Origin: Cytophagales bacterium
Lineage (GTDB): Bacteria; Bacteroidota; Bacteroidia; Cytophagales; Spirosomataceae
Length of the DNA: 39,904 bases
Assembly (NCBI GenBank): GCA_013298865.1
Contig: JAAFJL010000029.1
Location: forward strand, 1 to 39,904
Direction: 5' to 3'
Part shown: positions 16,645 through 24,421 of the stretch, in pieces
Layout: each line of letters opens with the position of its first letter
Numbering within the stretch: the stretch's first letter is position 1
Position numbers and translations under genes: made by a program
The notes under the pieces: generated by a model
What the model saw: the letters and a program-made list of their open reading frames with translations, nothing else
Told to the model about the DNA's origin: nothing
Database searches by the model: none

Positions 16645-18438
16645 ATGTCACCAAAACAAACCTTCCAAGAGCGTCAGATTCAGTTCAAAAACCTTGAAAA
16701 TCAAGAACAAAAAAAATATAATTTATGGTCTTTGTTTCGGGCTGGGATTTTTGGATTTGGTGCATTGATTTTCTATATTATTTATCAAAGTCAATTCGCT
16801 GATTATAGCATTTTTGTATTCCTTGTGGCTTTTGGATTATTTCTTTTTTCAGTAACTAAACATCTGAAAATCAAATATTTAAAAGATAAATTTAGAATTC
16901 TGAGTAGCTTGAACGAAGATGAATTGAACCGTTTAGAAGGTGTTTTTCAACGTCCTGAAACTGGTTTAACATTCAGTGAAAATAATCATTTTTATGCCTC
17001 AGATTTAGACCTTTTCGGGAAACATTCGCTCTTCAAACTCATCAATCGTACACATACGCACGAAGGGGCAAAATTATTAGCCTATTGGCTGAAAAACCCT
17101 GCTGAAAAAGCAACCATCCTGACTCGACAATCTGCCATTGCAGAATTGACAGCACTCATAGATTTCAGACAAGAATTTGAAGTTACGTCTCTTCTATCAG
17201 ATGAATCTGGACAGCCCGTTGAAAAGTTATTGCAATGGATTCAACGTCCTGATAATGAGAAGATTAAATCCCCACTTTTACAGTTTGCCCGATTACTTCC
17301 TTTTCTAACCTCGGGCGTTTTTATCGGGGCTATGTTGGGCTATTGGGCAATGTCTTGGCTACTTTTTATGTTGGCATTTCATGGATATATTCTCAGACAA
17401 ATTCATGACGATGTCACGCTGGCTGTTGAAGAAACTAATCGTATTTCTGGAGCGTTGAAAGCGTATTCTGAATTATTTCAACTAATTGATAATCAGAATT
17501 TTACAGAACAAAAAAATCAATTATTGAAAAGCAAAATCACGGGGGCATCGGAGGCTGTGAAAGCCTTAGAATTGATTATTAATCGTCTTTCTAATAGGTC
17601 AAATCCTATTTTTGCTCTCACGGGTGGACTGGTGATGTTATGGGATGTTTGGTATTTTAAAAAATTGGAAACTTGGAAACAGAACTTCCGAGATAAACTT
17701 AGTAATTGGTTAGATATTGTGAGTGAATTTGAGGCTCTTAATAGTTTAGCAGGGCTACAATTTGCCAATCCTAATTTTGTTGTTCCGAAGATTTTGGAAG
17801 AACCTATATTGCTGAAAACCAAATCATTAGGACATCCAATGATTCGTTCTCAGAAAAGAGTTAGTAACGATATTTCTGTCGAAGGTCTTGGGAAAACCAT
17901 TATCATTACGGGTTCAAATATGTCTGGAAAAAGTACCTTCTTGCGTACAGTGGGCGTGAATCTTACACTGGCTTTGATGGGTGGCGTTGTTTGTGCAGAA
18001 GATTTTGAATGTTCTGTAATGCAGGTCTTCACGAGTATGCGTACACAAGATTCTTTGGAGGAAGATACGTCTTCTTTTTATGCTGAATTGAAACGTTTAC
18101 AACAACTGATTTCGATGACAAAAACACAGTCGGAAAGGACACTGCCAATCCTTTATTTTTTGGATGAAATTCTGAAAGGTACAAATTCAAAAGACCGACA
18201 AGCAGGGGCAAAGGCATTAATGTTGCAGCTGCACAAAGTAAAGGCATCAGGGTTTATTTCGACACATGATGTAGAATTGGGCGATGAATTTGAGGGAAAA
18301 GATTTTATTAGAAATTACAGTTTCTCTTCGGAAGTTATTGATAATCAGTTAGTTTTCGATTATACTCTCAGAAAAGGAGTTTGCCATAGCTTTAATGCCA
18401 GTGATTTAATGCGACAAATTGGAATAGAGATTTTGTAA
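16645..18438 (+). CDS. Membrane-anchored MutS-family ATPase
   Basis: A 597-residue protein with the MutS core/clamp and ATPase domain but no mismatch-recognition domain. Hydrophobic segments lie at about residues 28-49, 52-72 and 214-247, so it is probably tied to the inner membrane. The ATPase domain has Walker A TGSNMSGKST (422-431), MRTQDSLEEDTSSFYAELKR, and Walker B ILYFLDEILKGTNS followed by STHDVEL. Proteins of this layout are common in Bacteroidota and usually annotated simply as MutS-related. True mismatch repair is unlikely because the DNA-reading domain I is absent. The 3' end converges on the PLP enzyme gene with only 21 bases between them and no clear terminator. Confidence 0.85.
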   Translation: MSPKQTFQERQIQFKNLENQEQKKYNLWSLFRAGIFGFGALIFYIIYQSQFADYSIFVFLVAFGLFLFSVTKHLKIKYLKDKFRILSSLNEDELNRLEGVFQRPETGLTFSENNHFYASDLDLFGKHSLFKLINRTHTHEGAKLLAYWLKNPAEKATILTRQSAIAELTALIDFRQEFEVTSLLSDESGQPVEKLLQWIQRPDNEKIKSPLLQFARLLPFLTSGVFIGAMLGYWAMSWLLFMLAFHGYILRQIHDDVTLAVEETNRISGALKAYSELFQLIDNQNFTEQKNQLLKSKITGASEAVKALELIINRLSNRSNPIFALTGGLVMLWDVWYFKKLETWKQNFRDKLSNWLDIVSEFEALNSLAGLQFANPNFVVPKILEEPILLKTKSLGHPMIRSQKRVSNDISVEGLGKTIIITGSNMSGKSTFLRTVGVNLTLALMGGVVCAEDFECSVMQVFTSMRTQDSLEEDTSSFYAELKRLQQLISMTKTQSERTLPILYFLDEILKGTNSKDRQAGAKALMLQLHKVKASGFISTHDVELGDEFEGKDFIRNYSFSSEVIDNQLVFDYTLRKGVCHSFNASDLMRQIGIEIL

Positions 18439-18459
18439 GGTAATTATGCTCAACTCTAA

Positions 18460-19581
18460 CTACCCCAAAGCCTCTACCCAATCTTGAATCAAATCTTCTA
18501 TGTTTTCGAGTCCGACAGAGACTCTTAGCAAATTATCTGGGGTTGGACTTGTGGGTCCTTCAATTGACTTTCGGTGTTCGATTAGGCTTTCTACACCACC
18601 CAAACTTGTTGCCGTCGTGAACAATTGTAACTTCCCAGTTAGGTTCATCGCATTTTGGGCATCTCCTACTACTTGGACAGACAACATTCCACCAAAACCG
18701 CCTGTCATTTGCTTTTTGGCAATATCAAACTGACTGTGTGAAGGCAATCCTGGGTAATGTACTTTCTCTATTTTGGGATGCTTCTCTAAAAATTCCGCCA
18801 AAGCATGAGCATTTTTTGTTTGCTCACGTACCCGTACAGACAAAGTCCGAATCCCCCGTGCAACCAACCAACAATCAAAAGGCGAAGGCACGCCCCCCGT
18901 ATATTTCTGAATGCTCCGAAGTTTGGTAACAAGCGGCTCGTTTTCTTTTAAAATTAATGCCCCACCCAATACATCGCTATGCCCAGAAAGGTACTTAGTT
19001 GTAGAGTGCATTACAACGTCTGCCCCAAAATCCAAAGGACGCTGTAACAAAGGCGTTCCCCAGGTGTTGTCAACGGCACAAATTGCCCCGACAGTATGAG
19101 AAAGTTCTGCTATTGCCTGAATATCAGATAGTTTCAATAAAGGATTAGAAGGAGTTTCTACCCAAATCATTTTAGTATTTGGACGAATCGCTTGTTTGAT
19201 TTCGGCTAAATCTGCCATATTTACCTTAGTGAATTCTAATCCCCAAGGCGTAAAAACTTCTTCAATCAGGGCATTGGTAGCAAAATAGGCATCATCAGGC
19301 GTGAGGATATGATCTCCAGTTTTGAAGCAATGCAACAAAGCCGTAGTTGCTGCCATACCAGAGGCAAATGCCAAACCATCTGTGCCATTTTCGAGAGCCG
19401 CAAGACTTTTTTCCAATAATTCCCGATTCGGATTATTCATTCTGGAATAGACATAACCGCTTGGATATGTCCCATCCGAATCCCGCTCAAAAGTGGTTGA
19501 TAAATAAATTGGAGTTGATACCGCACCAGTATTTTCATCGTGCATTTGGGTACTTTTAATGGCGAGCGTCTCTATTTTCAT
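18460..19581 (-). CDS. Trans-sulfuration PLP enzyme (cystathionine gamma-synthase/lyase family)
   Basis: A 373-residue cytoplasmic enzyme of the Cys/Met metabolism PLP family. Signatures are YSRMNNPNRELLEKSLAALE, FASGMAATTALL, WVETPSNPLL, VDNTWGTPLLQRPLDFGADV and the PLP-lysine segment HSTTKYLSGHSDVLGG. The family includes cystathionine gamma-synthase, cystathionine lyases and O-acetylhomoserine sulfhydrylase, and these cannot be separated by eye, so no symbol is given. It diverges from an Rrf2-family regulator gene at 19866. Rrf2 proteins often control sulfur or Fe-S genes, so regulation by that neighbour is plausible. Confidence 0.9.
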   Translation of the reverse strand: MKIETLAIKSTQMHDENTGAVSTPIYLSTTFERDSDGTYPSGYVYSRMNNPNRELLEKSLAALENGTDGLAFASGMAATTALLHCFKTGDHILTPDDAYFATNALIEEVFTPWGLEFTKVNMADLAEIKQAIRPNTKMIWVETPSNPLLKLSDIQAIAELSHTVGAICAVDNTWGTPLLQRPLDFGADVVMHSTTKYLSGHSDVLGGALILKENEPLVTKLRSIQKYTGGVPSPFDCWLVARGIRTLSVRVREQTKNAHALAEFLEKHPKIEKVHYPGLPSHSQFDIAKKQMTGGFGGMLSVQVVGDAQNAMNLTGKLQLFTTATSLGGVESLIEHRKSIEGPTSPTPDNLLRVSVGLENIEDLIQDWVEALG

Positions 19582-19705
19582 TTTGTAAAATCTGTTTTGT
19601 CAAAATTTTCGTAAATATAGTTCGATTAGAAACGGCAATAAACATTTTGACGCTGTTTACGATTATTTTTTTTGCTCGCCCAAAACTCATTACAAAAAAA
19701 TCCAT

Positions 19706-19756
19706 TTTGATAAAAATCACTATTTTTTCTTATATTTGGTCTATAAACTAAATAGA
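19706..19756 (+). promoter_or_regulatory. Promoter of the rrf2-type gene with overlapping inverted repeat
   Basis: TTTG (19706-19709), 21 bases, then TATATTTG (19731-19738), an exact TAnnTTTG box. Immediately after it lies the inverted repeat TCTATAAACTAAATAGA (19740-19756; TCTAT-N7-ATAGA), which would cover the transcription start. That is the expected place for an Rrf2 autoregulatory operator. The gap 19582-19865 contains no other gene. Confidence 0.5.
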
Positions 19757-19865
19757 AAATAGCAAACGCAACTTTATATTTAATTATAACGTACTGATTA
19801 CTAATAGATTATTGACTACTATCATCATCTAAAATTACCTTCCACGAGGTAATATAACGCCAATT

Positions 19866-20276
19866 ATGATTTCTAAGAAAGCAAAATATGCCCTAAAAGC
19901 CTTGAAAGTTCTTGCAAGAAGCTACGAGAAAGGTCCATTATTAATATCCAATATTGCAGAATCTGAGCATATTCCAAAGAAATTTTTGGAAGCAATTCTA
20001 CTGGAATTAAGAAATCATGGAGTTCTTCAAAGTCAGAAAGGCAAAGGTGGGGGTTACTATCTGAGAATCCCGCCCGAGCAGGTTAATTTTGCTAAAATCA
20101 TTAGAATTATTGATGGACCAATCGCTCCGACACTTTGCGTGTCATTGCATTTTTATGGCAAATGTGATGATTGCCAAAACGAAGAAACCTGCACCATACG
20201 TAATGTCATGGAACGCTGGCGAGATGCAAATCTTGTGGTTTTGGAACAAACTACTTTGGCAGATTTGATAAAATAA
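19866..20276 (+). CDS. Rrf2-family transcriptional regulator, probably Fe-S binding
   Basis: A 136-residue protein starting MISKKAKYALKALKVLARSY, the usual Rrf2/IscR opening. The winged helix spans residues 1-70 with the wing KGKGGGYYL. Four cysteines follow at 91, 100, 103 and 109 (C-x8-C-x2-C-x5-C). IscR-type regulators hold a 2Fe-2S cluster with three cysteines in this region, so cluster or redox sensing is likely. It diverges from a PLP enzyme of sulfur amino-acid metabolism, and its own promoter carries an inverted repeat over the start site. A terminator lies at 20296-20326. Confidence 0.88.
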   Translation: MISKKAKYALKALKVLARSYEKGPLLISNIAESEHIPKKFLEAILLELRNHGVLQSQKGKGGGYYLRIPPEQVNFAKIIRIIDGPIAPTLCVSLHFYGKCDDCQNEETCTIRNVMERWRDANLVVLEQTTLADLIK

Positions 20277-20295
20277 AATATTATTCTTCTTTAGG

Positions 20296-20326
20296 AAATC
20301 CTGCGATAGCTATCGTGGGATTTTTT
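20296..20326 (+). terminator. Terminator of the rrf2-type gene
   Basis: AAATCC-TG-CGATAGCTATCG-TG-GGATTT forms a long hairpin with six T at 20321-20326. It begins 20 bases after the stop codon. Confidence 0.75.
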
Positions 20327-20337
20327 AAAAATAATTA

Positions 20338-20470
20338 GTTCTTCCATTATTTACACGGGAATCCGTGGTACGGTTGAGGCTAAAATCCATTTATGAGAAA
20401 TTAAATCTCAACCGTTCCACGGTTATCAATGTCTTCCGACTGTGCGTCCCAGAATCAATTATAGAAGAAC
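20338..20470. repeat. Nested imperfect inverted repeat, 133 bp
   Basis: Inner arms CCGTGGTACGGTTGAG (20363-20378) and CTCAACCGTTCCACGG (20407-20422) pair with one mismatch around a 28-base AT-rich loop. Outer arms GTTCTTCCATTAT (20338-20350) and ATTATAGAAGAAC (20458-20470) pair over most of their length. The element fills most of the 311-base gap between the rrf2-type gene and moaA. It could be a MITE or a structured RNA. No protein is encoded. Confidence 0.6.
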
Positions 20471-20587
20471 AAACACTTTTATTCGCACTAAATTATAGAT
20501 AGAATTATGATAATATTGTAGCTTAAACAGCTTCTCTATAAACAAAGTGAAATTGATGCGATAAGAATGGCTACGAAGAAGTAGAAA

Positions 20588-21595
20588 CTACCCCCCAATT
20601 GTAGTCATTGACTCGCTGACGATGGATTTTCTATTGCGTTCAGCTTCAAATCCATCTTTTGGGCGGTTACTAAATGCTACTAATAATTGATTTTGAAGGT
20701 CTTCATCTGTTGCTCCATCTCTGAGTAAATCTCTGAGATTCAGTACTCCGTCATCGTAAAGACAGGTCTTTAAATCTCCCTGAGCGGTTAGTCTGATACG
20801 GTTACAAGTTCCACAAAATGTTCTCGAAAACGCTGCAATAATGCCTACATTTCCCTGATAACCAGGTACTTGATAGTTATAAGAAGTTGAACTTGGAGCG
20901 TCTTTTAATTTTTGTAAATCGGGATAAGTTGTTCTTAATTCAGCTAAAATTTTGTGCAAATTCCATTCTAATTTCGGGTAATGAAGTCCTTCACCATTGA
21001 AAGGCATTTCTTCAATAAACCTTACAGAAACATTATGATTTTTGGTCAATTCGGTCAGGGGAATAATATCTTCTGTGTTTTTTCCATCCATCACTACGGC
21101 ATTGATTTTCACCTCAAAACCTTCATCAATTAAACGATAGAGTGTTTCATTTACCTTTGGAAACTCATCTCTGCGAGTAATCTCAAAGAAACGTTTTTGG
21201 TCTAAAGTATCTAAACTGAGGTTCACAGAACGTACCCCAATTTCCTTCATTTGTCTAATATACTGCCCCGTTAGGATTCCGTTGGTTGTAATGTTTATTT
21301 CATTAATTCCCTCAATATCAGACAGTTGATACATAAAATCCATCAAATTCTGACGAACAAATGGTTCTCCCCCCGTAATTCTTACTTTCTGAATCCCTAA
21401 TTTTGCCATCACCCCCACAATACGCAACATTTCCTCATAAGTCAAGACTTTCGACTTGGGCAAATATTTTACGCCATCTTCGGGCATACAATAAAAACAA
21501 CGCAGATTACAACGATCTGTCACCGCCAAACGTAGGTAAGTGATTGGTCGCCCATGATTGTCATAAATTATTTTTGAATCTGGCATTTGTAGCAT
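20588..21595 (-). CDS. moaA: GTP 3',8-cyclase (molybdenum cofactor biosynthesis protein A)
   Basis: A radical SAM enzyme that converts GTP to 3',8-cyclo-7,8-dihydro-GTP, the first step of molybdopterin synthesis. The SAM cluster motif is C-N-L-R-C-F-Y-C near residue 29, followed by a TGGEPFVR segment. The C-terminal second cluster is FCGTCNRIRL with a third Cys in LKTCLYDDG, and the chain ends in TTIGG, the Gly-Gly tail required in MoaA. I start at ATG 21595 (MLQMPDSK). ATG 21586 is an alternative, and the upstream TTG at 21619 is unlikely. It diverges from moaD with 42 bases between the start codons. Other Mo-cofactor genes are not in the window. Confidence 0.95.
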   Translation of the reverse strand: MLQMPDSKIIYDNHGRPITYLRLAVTDRCNLRCFYCMPEDGVKYLPKSKVLTYEEMLRIVGVMAKLGIQKVRITGGEPFVRQNLMDFMYQLSDIEGINEINITTNGILTGQYIRQMKEIGVRSVNLSLDTLDQKRFFEITRRDEFPKVNETLYRLIDEGFEVKINAVVMDGKNTEDIIPLTELTKNHNVSVRFIEEMPFNGEGLHYPKLEWNLHKILAELRTTYPDLQKLKDAPSSTSYNYQVPGYQGNVGIIAAFSRTFCGTCNRIRLTAQGDLKTCLYDDGVLNLRDLLRDGATDEDLQNQLLVAFSNRPKDGFEAERNRKSIVSESMTTIGG

Positions 21596-21637
21596 TAACT
21601 TCGATAATTGTTTTAGCAAATTTACATCATTACTGAT

Positions 21638-21883
21638 ATGATAAAATATAAAATTTCACTTTTCGGTATCACCCGTGACATTGTGGGTGGCACACATACC
21701 AGTATTGAGTTTGCCCAGCAAGCTAATGTGGAAAGTTTATTGGCAAAATTAAGGAAAGATTTCCCAAGACTTAATGACATTCGCTCGCTGTTAGTGGCAG
21801 TAAATGCAGAATACGCAGAAGGAAATTTCCCGATTAATGAGCATGATGAAATCGCACTGATTCCACCAGTGAGTGGGGGATAG
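21638..21883 (+). CDS. moaD: Molybdopterin synthase sulfur carrier subunit
   Basis: An 81-residue ubiquitin-like protein whose C terminus ALIPPVSGG ends in the Gly-Gly that is adenylated and thiocarboxylated to carry sulfur for molybdopterin synthase. The beta-grasp pattern is present (IKYKISLFGITRDIVGG, then VNAEYAEGNFPINEHDEIAL). Its length is right for MoaD. It is transcribed away from moaA, and a terminator lies just downstream. The large subunit MoaE is not in the window. Confidence 0.9.
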   Translation: MIKYKISLFGITRDIVGGTHTSIEFAQQANVESLLAKLRKDFPRLNDIRSLLVAVNAEYAEGNFPINEHDEIALIPPVSGG

Positions 21884-21907
21884 AAGAAAAAGCTCTAATT
21901 GTATTGT

Positions 21908-21949
21908 AAAAAATAAGGGCAAGATTTTCAAAATCTTGCCCTTATTTTT
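21908..21949. terminator. Bidirectional terminator between moaD and the SUKH gene
   Basis: A perfect 19-bp stem runs from AAAATAAGGGCAAGATTTT (21910-21928) to its complement (21930-21948), with a run of A before it and T after it. It serves two convergent genes, and its end touches the stop codon of the minus-strand gene. Confidence 0.85.
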
Positions 21950-22651
21950 CTACCAAATTTTCCACCAAGGTCTAACCTCCTTAATGGCTTGATTTGTTTT
22001 ATTCTTATCTACAGGATTCGCTTTTACCTTAGAAATAGAAGTGTCCAGCCATAATTCATACCAATCTAAAAATGTAATTTTATCTTTGTTACCGAGTTGC
22101 ATTGCGGGATAAATCCCTCCATCATTTCCTCTGTCCTCTGTCCAAATATTGCCAAATTCTTGTCCATTTACAACCAAGTTTAAGGTTATACCACATCCAT
22201 AATTACAAATTGCAATCACTCCGTTCATTAGCTGGCTGTCAAAGTATAAATTTGTAAAATCCTCATATTGCTTTTCGTATTCTTGTTCATCCTCTTCTTC
22301 ACTAACTGTGGGTTCAAATACTAAATTCCAAGCATCCGAAAGTAAAAAAGGTTTTGTTGGGTTCAGTAAACCGTCTTCACGTTTGTAGTCTAAGTCATCA
22401 AAAAGCACATTTTCAAAAGGTTCAAGTCCGTAAAAAGGTCCAGCTCCTCCATCACCAATAGTCGTCAAAAACGCTACATATTCATTCGGTAAATTGACTT
22501 TATACTTTGCTTCAAATTGCCTAATTTTATCTATGGCTAAAGGCGGATGAAGAATGTACTTATGTTTTTCAGCACCAAATATTTCCAAACCAGTATCCAA
22601 TCGCTTTAATTGTTCGAGTTTGTTTTTTAGGTTTTTTAACTGCCCTTCCAT
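21950..22651 (-). CDS. SMI1/KNR4 (SUKH) family protein
   Basis: A 233-residue cytoplasmic protein. The SUKH pattern is in the first half: IRQFEAKYKVNLPNEYVAFL followed by TTIGDGGAGPFYGLEPF. Later segments are VIAICNYGCGITLNLVVNG, a common SUKH second half, and FLDWYELWLD. SUKH proteins often act as immunity proteins against polymorphic toxins, but many are stand-alone with unknown roles. No toxin or secretion gene is next to it here, so an immunity role is unsupported. A helical N-terminal 25 residues (KNLKNKLEQLKRL) precedes the domain. Confidence 0.8.
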   Translation of the reverse strand: MEGQLKNLKNKLEQLKRLDTGLEIFGAEKHKYILHPPLAIDKIRQFEAKYKVNLPNEYVAFLTTIGDGGAGPFYGLEPFENVLFDDLDYKREDGLLNPTKPFLLSDAWNLVFEPTVSEEEDEQEYEKQYEDFTNLYFDSQLMNGVIAICNYGCGITLNLVVNGQEFGNIWTEDRGNDGGIYPAMQLGNKDKITFLDWYELWLDTSISKVKANPVDKNKTNQAIKEVRPWWKIW

Positions 22652-22731
22652 TAACTGTTTATCAATTTTAAAGCTATAAACTACTGATTTCCAACATTTT
22701 TAATTTCTAATTTTACATTTTTAATTAACCT

Positions 22732-24324
22732 CTACGCTAATTTGAATTCTGATGTAAAGTGGAATTGGATGTCTGGGTTATTTTGGATATTCATTCTCAG
22801 AACCCAATCAGATTCTGCCAAAAATACAAAATTACCATCTTTATCCTGAGCAATATTCTGACCTTTCAAACGAATAAATTCATTCAATTTGGCAGAGTCT
22901 TCTGCTGTAATCCAACAGGCTTTGGCTATATCACGGTGGTCAAAACGGCATTTTGCTCCGTATTCATGCTCTAAACGATACTGAATTACCTCATATTGAA
23001 GCTCCCCGACAGTACCAACAATCTTTCTGTTTCCTAATTGTGGTTGTACAAATAACTGAGCAACACCTTCATCTGTCAATTGCTGAATTCCTTTTTCCAA
23101 TTGCTTTGATTTCATTGGGTCAAGGTTCATTAATTCCTTAAAAATCTCAGGAGAAAAACTTGGAATTCCCTGATAATGAATCGTTTCGCCTTCGGTCATG
23201 GTATCACCAATTTTGAAATTCCCAGTATCATACAAACCAACAACATCTCCAGGGAAGCCTTCTTCAACAATTTCTTTTTCCTGAGCCATAAAATTATATG
23301 GATTATTGAAACGAAGATTTTTGTCTAAACGAACGTGTTTATAAAATTTATTTCGCTCGAAAGTCCCTGAACAAATTCTCAAAAATGCGATTCTATCTCG
23401 ATGTTTAGGGTCAAGATTAGCGTGAATTTTAAAGATAAAACCAGTAAATTTTTTCTCATCAGGCTCAATCACACGTACGTCAGTTTGGCGTGCTTGCGTG
23501 CTTGGAGCAATTTCAGTGAAAGTATCCAGCAATTCTTGAATACCAAAGTTATTTACAGCAGACCCAAAAAACACAGGAGCAACCTGTCCAGCGAGATAAG
23601 CAGAACGATCAAACTCTCCATAAACACCATCAATTAATTCAACATCTTCCCTGAGTTGATTAGCGTCACGTTCGCCTACTTTTTTGTCCAATTCTTTAGA
23701 CCAAATATCAACTGCAACTATTTCTTTTTCAATCTTGGTTTTATTGGCATTGAAAATATTCAATGATTTTTCATAAAGACTATAAACTCCCTTAAAATTC
23801 TGTCCGATATTGATAGGCCAGGTCAATGGACGCACACTTATATTGAGTTTTTGCTCTAATTCGTCCAATAAATCGAAAGGATTTTGCCCTTCTCTGTCCA
23901 TTTTATTAATGAAAATAATCACGGGAGTATTCCTCATACGGCATACCTCCATCAATCTTTCAGTTTGTTCCTCAACGCCTTTCACACAGTCAATCACCAA
24001 GATTACAGAATCAACTGCCGTCAGAGTACGGTAAGTATCTTCTGCAAAATCCTTGTGACCAGGTGTATCCAAGATATTGATTTTGAGATTATTATATTCA
24101 AAAGTCATTACAGAAGTTGCTACCGATATACCTCTTTGGCGTTCAATTTCCATAAAATCTGAGGTTGCCCCCTTCTTGATTTTATTCGATTTTACCGCTC
24201 CTGCCGTTTGGATTGCTCCGCCAAAGAGTAGGAGTTTTTCAGTTAATGTTGTTTTGCCTGCATCGGGGTGAGAAATAATTCCGAAAGTACGGCGTTTGTG
24301 AATTTCGTCTTGTATAGTTGCCAT
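22732..24324 (-). CDS. prfC: Peptide chain release factor 3
   Basis: A translational GTPase that recycles RF1/RF2 after termination. The 530-residue length equals that of typical RF3. G motifs: [15 protein letters not shown] (G1), switch I with [21 protein letters not shown] (G3) and INKMDREG (G4). The RF3-specific C-terminal domain includes [21 protein letters not shown] start at ATG 24324 ([12 protein letters not shown]). A further in-frame ATG at 24369 would lie upstream of the predicted transcription start, because TAATTTTG at 24357-24364 (minus strand) is an exact -7 box. The gene is separated from the upstream minus-strand gene by a strong terminator. Confidence 0.95.
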   Translation of the reverse strand: MATIQDEIHKRRTFGIISHPDAGKTTLTEKLLLFGGAIQTAGAVKSNKIKKGATSDFMEIERQRGISVATSVMTFEYNNLKINILDTPGHKDFAEDTYRTLTAVDSVILVIDCVKGVEEQTERLMEVCRMRNTPVIIFINKMDREGQNPFDLLDELEQKLNISVRPLTWPINIGQNFKGVYSLYEKSLNIFNANKTKIEKEIVAVDIWSKELDKKVGERDANQLREDVELIDGVYGEFDRSAYLAGQVAPVFFGSAVNNFGIQELLDTFTEIAPSTQARQTDVRVIEPDEKKFTGFIFKIHANLDPKHRDRIAFLRICSGTFERNKFYKHVRLDKNLRFNNPYNFMAQEKEIVEEGFPGDVVGLYDTGNFKIGDTMTEGETIHYQGIPSFSPEIFKELMNLDPMKSKQLEKGIQQLTDEGVAQLFVQPQLGNRKIVGTVGELQYEVIQYRLEHEYGAKCRFDHRDIAKACWITAEDSAKLNEFIRLKGQNIAQDKDGNFVFLAESDWVLRMNIQNNPDIQFHFTSEFKLA

Positions 24325-24356
24325 AAAGTATTGGTACAATTTTTTGAATTGAGGTA

Positions 24357-24364
24357 CAAAATTA
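24357..24364 (-). promoter_or_regulatory. Candidate -7 box of the prfC promoter
   Basis: The minus strand reads TAATTTTG, an exact TAnnTTTG match, about 33 bases before the chosen ATG. It lies inside the longer possible reading frame and so argues for the shorter start. Confidence 0.45.
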
Positions 24365-24371
24365 CTCATAA

Positions 24372-24404
24372 AAAAACCTCAGTCCCTTAAAGACTGAGGT
24401 TTTT
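24372..24404 (-). terminator. Terminator of the 24422-26320 gene
   Basis: ACCTCAGTC pairs with GACTGAGGT around a seven-base loop, with A-rich and T-rich flanks. It lies 18 bases beyond the stop codon. Confidence 0.8.
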
Positions 24405-24421
24405 ATCATTAGCTGAGAATA

